From assembly GCA_023213315.1 (NCBI GenBank), contig JAKCPI010004910.1, positions 30,933-94,932 of the forward strand: 64,000 nucleotides of DNA, given 5' to 3'. This document shows, in pieces, positions 62,336-64,000 of this stretch (positions are counted from its first letter, which is position 1; every line of letters begins with the position of its first letter). The notes beneath the pieces were generated by a model, which worked only from the letters and a program-made list of their open reading frames with translations, had not been told where the DNA came from and did not search any database. Origin of the DNA: Euborellia annulipes. Lineage: Eukaryota; Arthropoda; Insecta; Dermaptera; Anisolabididae. Both the position numbers and the translations under genes were made by a program.

Positions 62336-63469
62336 ATAAAATTTTATAAAAATCAGAGCACTTGGGAGATCAAATGCCCCCCCCCCCCTTCAAATGACGG
62401 CAATGATGACAAAATAGAAAATATTGGTAAGATGTAGTCTATTTATTATTTGTTTTCGTTCTTGATAATAGCTCTAAAAAAAAGCCGAAAAGTTCAAACT
62501 TGACAATTAATAAAAATAAATGTAGCAATTTGTACACAAGGATTAAAAGTCTCTTAATAATACCAATTAATTTGTTAAGATGATTAATATAATGCAAAAA
62601 TGAAGTTTCCACCCCTCTCTCCCCAGAAGGGGGGTTTTTTACCCTAAAACCAATTTCTTACCCTCAACCTAGAATTAAATACCCCTCCCTTATTTTTTCT
62701 TTAACCCCTTTATAATTCACTTTCTAGTTATTAAACTGGTGATTTTCTTTTCCCTTAAACCCTAAAACCTCATCAGACTCCCTTTTCACCTTCTATATAT
62801 ATATATATTTTTTTTTTTTTGATTAAAATTTGTGCCTCCTTCATTTTGCAATCGCCTCAAGCAACAGAAAACGAAGCGAGAGAGAAATAAAAATCTTGAC
62901 GCTCTTCTGACACAATTTGGGGGGCAAAAGAGAGAGAAAAAAAAAAGACGATCTCTCTCTTTCCCTCAAAGTTATATTTATTGGGAACGTGACGAAAAGT
63001 GCTGTATAAAAGGGAAAGAGATGTTTATTTTCTCTCCCAGCGAATTTCAACTCGCTCTCTGAGAATGTTGGGTTCTTTGATTTAAAAAAAAAAAAATAAT
63101 AATAATAATACACTCACCATGGATTATGACGTCATTAGGGAAAGAAGAAAAACTTGTAATCCATCTATCTCGTCGTCCTTTATAAATAATTTCTTTACTT
63201 TAATAGAATTTTTTTTTTCTTGATGTTCACTTTGAGATAATCTTTTTTTTGTTTTTTTTTGCAAGACATTTTCAAAAATTGTGTGATTAAAAATAAAGAA
63301 GATTACGTCATATTTGTCAGAATGGAAAGGCAAAGAAAGATCAAAAAAAATTTTGCTGTCCCGTCCACATTCGCTTCTACACTGTAAAAACAAATCTTGA
63401 TTTTAGTGTGTTTTGGAATACTAAATTTACAAATTTCCCTTGAAAATAATGACTACTATGCATTTATCT
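62336..63469. other. No gene seen
   Basis: C-run at 62380-62390, TA repeat at 62796-62808, GA-rich patches near 62875-62945. The 89-90 codon frames on the minus strand (62841-63113, 63124-63393) are lysine/phenylalanine-rich and unrecognised. Confidence 0.45.
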
Positions 63470-63752
63470 ATTTTTATTATTATTATTTGAAATTCCTATT
63501 GGGATCCCCGTTTATTTACTCGAGGTGCTTTCGTGCACGGAGACACACACCTCAAACACAACCGGCCTCTGACCATAGCTATCTACCGGCACCCCGTGAA
63601 GTTACATTATTTCCTATCTCTAACTCTTCCTCCTGCTTTCGTCTCTAGCTAGTGAACTAATCCTTATTTCTGGTTCCAACAGGCTCCTTATGTCCAACCT
63701 CTTCTATGCTAGGGAGGATATGTCCTAATTGAGGAGGAACTCCCTCATCAAA
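63470..63752 (-). mobile_element. SINE-B, 3' half
   Basis: TTATTATTATTATTTGAAAT tail, 3' end and body to GAGGAGGAACTCCCTCATCA, then unrelated sequence. Well preserved. Confidence 0.83.
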
Positions 63753-64000
63753 TTATTGTCATTACTAAACAATTGCACAGCATCTTTCCGCAAGTTAAAG
63801 TAAATACTGTAAGTAATTCATTTGCGCTTTGTTTCTTTCGTCTTGCCATCACAGAAAAAACTCTTTCTGTGAATTCTCATATGCCAGGAATAGACATTAA
63901 AAATGAAATTACTTTATACAAGTATCATAAGACTTTTTAAATACTTGTTGCCATTTCTGAGCAGTAGAAAATTCTGCAAAAATGCATACGACTAAAATTT

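Overview
The window looks like gene-poor, strongly AT-rich arthropod nuclear DNA. I find no host protein-coding gene, rRNA or functional tRNA that I can support. Nearly every recognisable feature is a transposable element, often nested, and the DNA between them is AT-rich with homopolymers and microsatellites (CA, TC/GA, GTT, CTGT). An arthropod is suggested by jockey/CR1-like and RTE-like LINE remnants, by a tRNA-derived SINE whose tail is AACCT (the TTAGG telomere motif of insects and other arthropods), and by the mix of hAT, Tc1/mariner, pogo, Harbinger and TTAA-type non-autonomous DNA elements. The species cannot be named from the sequence. Family names below (SINE-A, SINE-B, SINE-C, HE, D) are mine, for use within this window.

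Main families. SINE-B is a long (about 540 bp) tRNA-headed element with an (AAT)n tail and nearly 30 complete or partial copies. SINE-A is a roughly 280 bp tRNA-headed element with a perfect internal palindrome and a poly(A) tail, 11 copies. HE is a roughly 700 bp element with a foldable hairpin at each end, an internal CTGT/GT microsatellite and a GTTGCCATGGTAAC motif like an RFX X-box; there are about 20 full or partial copies. LINE remnants lie at 10400-12012, 25588-26465 (ORF1 with zinc knuckles), 28778-29760, 38600-39120 and 53208-53857, plus a transplanted piece at 57222-57537. All are broken.

The most interesting layer is a group of fold-back elements carrying sequences that match the hammerhead ribozyme core (CTGANGA, stem II, GAAA, then a short palindromic stem III ending in a cleavable C). 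The best are at 4757-4820, 15943-15985, 15606-15647/16101-16141 and 56089-56140/56272-56323; more decayed ones lie near 5500, 5950, 28650, 32600, 40480, 33900 and 52200. Three of these elements (15555-16226, 32554-32792, 52121-52383) are bounded by exact 11-13 bp target duplications, so they are mobile units. Hammerheads in the terminal repeats of Penelope-like retroelements and in retrozymes are established; the repeated head-to-head arrangement here is what deserves attention.

Layout. 1-10 kb: SINE-B and HE copies, one hammerhead, a 338 bp fold-back MITE. 10-12.4 kb: a LINE inside a SINE-B, with a 770 bp fold-back inside the LINE. 12.4-25 kb: SINEs, the 672 bp ribozyme element, pogo and hAT MITEs. 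25-40 kb: LINE ORF1 and RT remnants, SINE-C, HE copies. 40-52.5 kb: ribozyme fold-backs, Tc1/mariner, TTAA-type and Harbinger MITEs. 52.5-58 kb: a five-layer nest and a SINE/LINE chimera. 58-60.4 kb: a large element with 11 bp-period arrays at both ends. The window may be a large intron or intergenic region, but nothing in it proves that.
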